In this document: positions 61,220-64,000 of the stretch, piece after piece
How the letters are laid out: each line of letters begins with the position of its first letter
Numbering within the stretch: position 1 is the first letter of the stretch
Assembly: GCF_900108945.1 (NCBI RefSeq)
Contig: NZ_FNYE01000011.1
Span: forward strand, 124,001 to 188,000
Origin: Paraburkholderia diazotrophica
Lineage (GTDB): Bacteria > Pseudomonadota > Gammaproteobacteria > Burkholderiales > Burkholderiaceae
Length of the DNA stretch: 64,000 bases
Direction: 5' to 3'
The notes under the pieces: generated by a model
What the model was told of the DNA's origin: nothing
What the model saw: only the letters and a program-made list of their open reading frames with translations
Database searches by the model: none
Position numbers and translations under genes: made by a program

Positions 61220-61420
61220 AAAGGGAGATCTACCAGGTTAACCCGGTTGTAAGCTGTCTTCGGCGATATCCGCAAGCATCGATTCATGCGATTTCTGGAA
61301 AGGTACTGTTCCAGCGAATGGGCTCGAACCGGGTAGGTGTAACTTATAGAATCCCTTTACCCCTTCGACCAAGGGTTGTCTTTTTCATCTTTTTTATGCG
61401 GCCTCCGGGCCGCTTTTTTT
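61220..61420 (+). ncRNA. Candidate structured non-coding RNA ending in a perfect terminator
   Basis: Long-range and local stems are nested in one 200-base block: AAAGGGA (61220-61226) with TCCCTTT (61352-61358); ACCCGGTT (61241-61248) with AACCGGGT (61327-61334); AGC with GCT inside. Between them lie hairpins CTTCGG/CCG-AAG (61258-61276), GCAT/ATGC (61276-61289) and CTGGAA/TTCCAG (61295-61314, 8-base loop). CCCTT/AAGGG (61361-61375) follows, and a GC hairpin with a 7-T run ends it (61398-61420). No promoter is obvious. It matches no RNA I recognise; not a tRNA. A 5' leader for the gene at 61650 is possible. Confidence 0.5.
61398..61420 (+). terminator. Strong Rho-independent terminator
   Basis: GCGGCC-TCCG-GGCCGC pairs perfectly and is followed directly by TTTTTTT. 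No protein gene reads into it on the plus strand, which supports the RNA call upstream. Confidence 0.85.
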
Positions 61421-61649
61421 GGGCTGATTCAAATAGGAGCCAAGGTCGTTTGAATAAACGGCAATAGACTATTTCGCAAATCGATAGTGAGTTTATTTGA
61501 ACCTTTTGCACCGTGAATTGATGTCGTTTTCTTGTCCTGTCGTTATAGGCATGGCCATTGGCCGGATTTGCGACGGCATGCGCGGGTAGAATGCATGCCT
61601 TCGCGCCGAAATCACTGATGGCGCCTGACGAAACGCGAGCCTCCCCGCA

Positions 61650-62153
61650 ATGACCGATACGCTTCTTCCCGAATCCGACGCTGGCAACGCATCCGAAGCC
61701 GTGCATGAAGACCGTCTGTGGTGCGACAACGGCTGGACCGCGCGCATCATCAAGAATGAAGACGACGACGGCTGGGCCGTCGAGATGATCAAGGACGGCG
61801 AGGCGGAGCCTGCGCTGGTGGGCCCATGGACGATGGGCCGCGACAAGAAGAATCCCAAGCCGCTCGATGTTGCCGCTTTCAATACGCTGGTGAAGACGGC
61901 ATCGGAAGTGCTGCGCCGGCATGAGCAGCAACTGCACGCGCAGTTGCACAAGCGGCTGACGGTGGAATCGGGTGATGGGAGCGTCGAAGTCACGCTCGAC
62001 ATCGTCCCCGACGAGGACGACCCCTATGCGTTGCTCACCGCATTCGACGCACTCGGCGAGCAACTGGCGCAAGTCAAAGTCGCGCCGACCTTCAAGCTCA
62101 GCAGAGCGAGCGCAGCGTCGTGGGTCGAGAACGAATTTCGCCGGCCGGGCTGA
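61650..62153 (+). CDS. Conserved-type hypothetical acidic protein
   Basis: A 167-residue soluble protein. It begins MTDTLLPESDAGNASEAVHE, then LWCDNGWTARIIKNEDDDGWAVEMIKDGEAEPALVGPW. The C-terminus has SVEVTLDIVPDEDDPYALLTAFDALGEQLAQVKVAPTFKLSRASA. It is Asp/Glu-rich with helix ends. I do not recognise it. No ribosome site is obvious upstream of the ATG. It is convergent with the HIT gene. Confidence 0.65.
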   Translation: MTDTLLPESDAGNASEAVHEDRLWCDNGWTARIIKNEDDDGWAVEMIKDGEAEPALVGPWTMGRDKKNPKPLDVAAFNTLVKTASEVLRRHEQQLHAQLHKRLTVESGDGSVEVTLDIVPDEDDPYALLTAFDALGEQLAQVKVAPTFKLSRASAASWVENEFRRPG

Positions 62154-62191
62154 CGCCGCTTGATATCCGATCTATATCGTTCTAGTTGCGC

Positions 62192-62626
62192 TCAGGCGGA
62201 CGCGTTCTTGCCCAGCTCCGTCCTGATGCGCTCGGCCAGCGCGCGCAATTCATCGAGGTCGGCGCGTTCGGCCGCGTGAATCTTGAGCGGGATGCCGTCG
62301 TGGCGCGGAATCACGTGGAAGTGCACGTGAGGCACGGTCTGTCCGGAAGCGGCGCCGTTCAGTTGCGCGATCATCATTCCGGGCGGATTGAGCGCGGCCT
62401 TCACGGCGATGGCTACCTTGCGCGTCGTGCGGATCGCGGCGGCCGTTGCGTCCTCGGACAGTTCGAAGAGTTCGGCGGCGGGCTCTTTCGGCAGAACCAG
62501 TACGTGACCTTCGGCCTGCGGCATGATGTCCATGAACGCGACGGTGTGCTCGTCTTCATAGATGCGGATCGACGGCAGTTCATCGCGCAGGATACGGGCA
62601 AACGGGTTCTGCTGATCGTAGGGCAT
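62192..62626 (-). CDS. HIT-family nucleotide hydrolase
   Basis: A 144-residue histidine-triad protein. The catalytic motif is TVPHVHFHVIPR (H-x-H-x-H) near residue 105. The N-terminal NPFARILRDELPSIRIYEDEHTVAFMDIMPQ and GHVLVLPKEPAAELFELS are typical of HIT proteins that cleave AMP-lysine or dinucleoside substrates. The ATG at 62626 has GGAG six bases upstream, within GGAGACTCC. It precedes the repeat region on its upstream side. Confidence 0.93.
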   Translation of the reverse strand: MPYDQQNPFARILRDELPSIRIYEDEHTVAFMDIMPQAEGHVLVLPKEPAAELFELSEDATAAAIRTTRKVAIAVKAALNPPGMMIAQLNGAASGQTVPHVHFHVIPRHDGIPLKIHAAERADLDELRALAERIRTELGKNASA

Positions 62627-62831
62627 AGGAGTCTCCGGTGGTCGGGCGCATCGGCTGTGGGTCGAAGGCCGTGCATGAATGATCCGGAGATTTTAGCCGA
62701 CCAGATCGGACGTATTGCATTCCCTGGGGCATCGACTCAATGCGTGGACCTGTTGCATCGTCTTATTGCATCGATCCGCAACGCGCATCGATTTCTCTTT
62801 CGCGCCCGGTACTTACGCGGCGTGTGCTCAG
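62627..62831. other. Upstream region of the HIT gene
   Basis: 205 bases of promoter region with no gene; it leads into the repeat block at 62832. Confidence 0.4.
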
Positions 62832-63158
62832 GTTGTCCACATCGTTACCCACGAATTCTGTGGACAACGCTCGCGTTACGGTTGGGCACGGGCGAGGGGG
62901 GCGTCACTGAAGAGACGGCGCGTGCATCGTGCGCAATTCGAGTCGCATCAATGACTTGTCTGGGTCTTGCCCAGGTTACTCACAGCCTTTTGAACAGAAA
63001 GTGTGGACAACCTCACTGCCAATACACGCTGCACAGGCCCGTCGACAGATGACGAAAGCGCAGACGCATGCAGTCCACACATTCCTAGCCACATCAACGA
63101 CTTGTCGCATTCATGCGCAGGTTACTCACAGCCTTACCCACGAAAAGTGTTGATAACC
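62832..63158. repeat. DnaA-box-like repeat region
   Basis: Two gapless 66-bp direct repeats (62947-63012 and 63093-63158) share ATCAA-GACTTGTC, CAGGTTACTCACAGCCTT and GTG-GA-AACC. Each has an internal inverted repeat of different sequence. Boxes near TTATCCACA occur at 62833 (TTGTCCACA), 62859 and 63002 (reverse), 62976 and 63122 (TTACTCACA), 62845 and 63134 (TTACCCACG) and 63148 (reverse TTATCAACA). GTTGTCCACA and TGTGGACAAC (62832-62868) are a perfect 10-bp inverted repeat. No rep, par or dnaA gene is present. DnaA binding is inferred. Confidence 0.6.
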
Positions 63159-63206
63159 GGCGCGCTTTGCATGCGCCAGGCAATAGGGAACCGCAAGCGC
63201 CTTAAC

Positions 63207-63644
63207 CTAACTCCGCTTGCAAAAAATCGCCGTCACATGCGGCGCAACGTGATGGACGATGGCCGTGCTGCCCGCTGCGGTGACGGCGGCTTGCACCTTC
63301 TCGTCGCTGCCCCAGACGACGGCGCCATAAGCCGACTTCGCCAGCGGCTCGCCGTTGCCGACGCGAAAGATGGGATCGCCCTGTTCGTATCCGACGACGG
63401 CGAACACACTGAAGCCATACGCGTTCAGGTTTGCGCCGCGCACGGGACTAAACGCGTTGATCGAGTTGCTCTCGACGCGCATCGGCTTCGGATCGATCAG
63501 TTGCTGGGCGGCGAGGTCGGCGATGAATTTGTGCGCCGATTCGTCGCAAGCGAGCGCGGCATCGAGCGACGCGGCGCGCGCGGCGAACGGTAGCGCCGAC
63601 AACATCAGCGCAAACAGAACAGGATGGACAGAAAAGCGTTTCAT
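63207..63644 (-). CDS. Exported hypothetical protein
   Basis: A 145-residue periplasmic protein with a signal peptide MKRFSVHPVLFALMLSALPFAARA, cleaved before ASLDAALACD. The mature part ANLNAYGFSVFAVVGYEQGD and AKSAYGAVVWGSDEKVQAAV, ending HVAPHVTAIFCKRS, suggests a small alpha/beta domain with a disulphide (Cys near start and end). No family name. The ATG at 63644 gives the signal peptide. Confidence 0.8.
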   Translation of the reverse strand: MKRFSVHPVLFALMLSALPFAARAASLDAALACDESAHKFIADLAAQQLIDPKPMRVESNSINAFSPVRGANLNAYGFSVFAVVGYEQGDPIFRVGNGEPLAKSAYGAVVWGSDEKVQAAVTAAGSTAIVHHVAPHVTAIFCKRS

Positions 63645-63955
63645 GGTATCGACACGAAGTCCGCGCAACGGCTCGCGCGCGGACGACTACTTCAAATGAA
63701 ATAGCAAGAGGGAAAAGCAACGGCGATTCACGCGAGGCGAATCAAAATAACGAGTACATAACCAGCAAACGCACGGGCAAACGCACGCCACGCGGCAAAC
63801 GCGATAAAACCCGGTAACTCCTGCGCGACAGACGCGCACTCTACCTGCGTTCGATAATTCGTGCTGTCAGGTCATCCACGGGTAGGTCATTGAAAAGCAA
63901 CATTATTGTGAGCGACCGAGGCAAGAAATCGCGATCCCGTATATATTTCCGGGTT
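63645..63955. other. Right-end intergenic region
   Basis: 311 bases with no gene. A CCCG-N10-CGGG dyad (63935-63952) lies just upstream of the possible gene start at 63956. Confidence 0.4.
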
Positions 63956-64000
63956 ATGACTTCGCAATCCAATCCTCCCCGGAATGTCCTGCCGCCCAAA
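63956..64000 (+). CDS. Possible start of a gene cut by the window edge
   Basis: An ATG at 63956 opens a frame reading MTSQSNPPRNVLPPK to the window edge. No ribosome site is convincing, and 15 codons are too few to name a product. Confidence 0.3.
   Translation, partial: MTSQSNPPRNVLPPK

Noticed and set aside
61315-61345. tRNA-like T-arm word (GGTTCGAGCCC on the minus strand)
   Set aside because: The flanking bases cannot form the five-base-pair T stem and there is no acceptor or anticodon arm at the expected spacing.
62832-63158. Origin of replication
   Set aside because: The DnaA-like words are imperfect and no dnaA, repA, parA/B or rpmH gene is nearby; a DnaA-binding or repeat element is the better reading.
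1-64000. CRISPR arrays, insertion sequences and prophage genes
   Set aside because: No regular repeat-spacer arrays, transposase motifs or phage structural genes were found on either strand.

Overview
The window looks like a chromosomal segment of a Burkholderiaceae bacterium, most likely Paraburkholderia or Caballeronia. It is GC-rich. It carries two porins whose mature ends begin QSSVTLYG, a phasin, a DUF4148 protein, a chrBA pair, a pcaHG/pcaQ set and several LysR regulators, a mix typical of that family. No phage, transposase, integrase, rRNA, tRNA or CRISPR array was recognised. The species call and all family names come from reading motifs, not from searches.

Layout. 0-12.4 kb: a GntR/FCD regulator; a diiron ferritin-like protein divergent from a 1313-residue SARP/BTAD-cyclase-AAA-TPR regulator; a minus-strand chromate operon (chrB, chrA, a 69-residue protein, an MFS carrier, a YVTN propeller) behind two tandem operator-like dyads; a PmtA-like methyltransferase; and a 19-cysteine copper-storage protein. 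12.6-23.5 kb: a GH63-like glycosidase, an acyl-CoA dehydrogenase, a divergent HTH/unknown-protein pair, small proteins including an H-NS-like mini-protein, an MFS carrier with a 12-bp minisatellite, an alpha/beta hydrolase and a ketopantoate-reductase-like enzyme. 23.5-29.7 kb: VOC protein, GST with a divergent TetR regulator, DUF4148 protein, lipoprotein, phasin, a small conserved protein and a LysR regulator.

29.7-35.3 kb is a catabolic island. A minus-strand operon encodes a MocD-type desaturase-like oxygenase, a MocE-type Rieske ferredoxin, a ferredoxin reductase and a TIM-barrel isomerase. It sits beside a LacI regulator and a divergent SDR dehydrogenase. By analogy with rhizopine catabolism, the first three proteins would form an electron-transfer and oxygenase (O-demethylating) unit, and the isomerase and dehydrogenase would process the polyol product.

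35.3-50.8 kb: small membrane protein, porin, DoxX and pirin proteins with a divergent LysR regulator, a DUF3311/SSS carboxylate symporter pair, a class A PBP, an unknown protein with a PhoD-like phosphoesterase, a DUF72 protein, an acyl-CoA synthetase and a second H-NS-like mini-protein. 50.9-58.5 kb is aromatic and amino-acid catabolism: pcaGH with divergent pcaQ, hpd, an XRE-cupin regulator, an AmaB-like aldehyde dehydrogenase and an FAD oxidoreductase. 58.5-64 kb: a membrane hydrolase, a lipoprotein, a second porin, a candidate structured RNA ending in a perfect terminator, an unknown protein, a HIT protein, and an intergenic region with a 66-bp direct repeat full of DnaA-box-like words.

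The best leads for something undescribed are the moc-like island, the HTH/unknown pair at 17.9-19.1 kb, the structured RNA at 61.2-61.4 kb and the DnaA-box-like repeat region at 62.8-63.2 kb.
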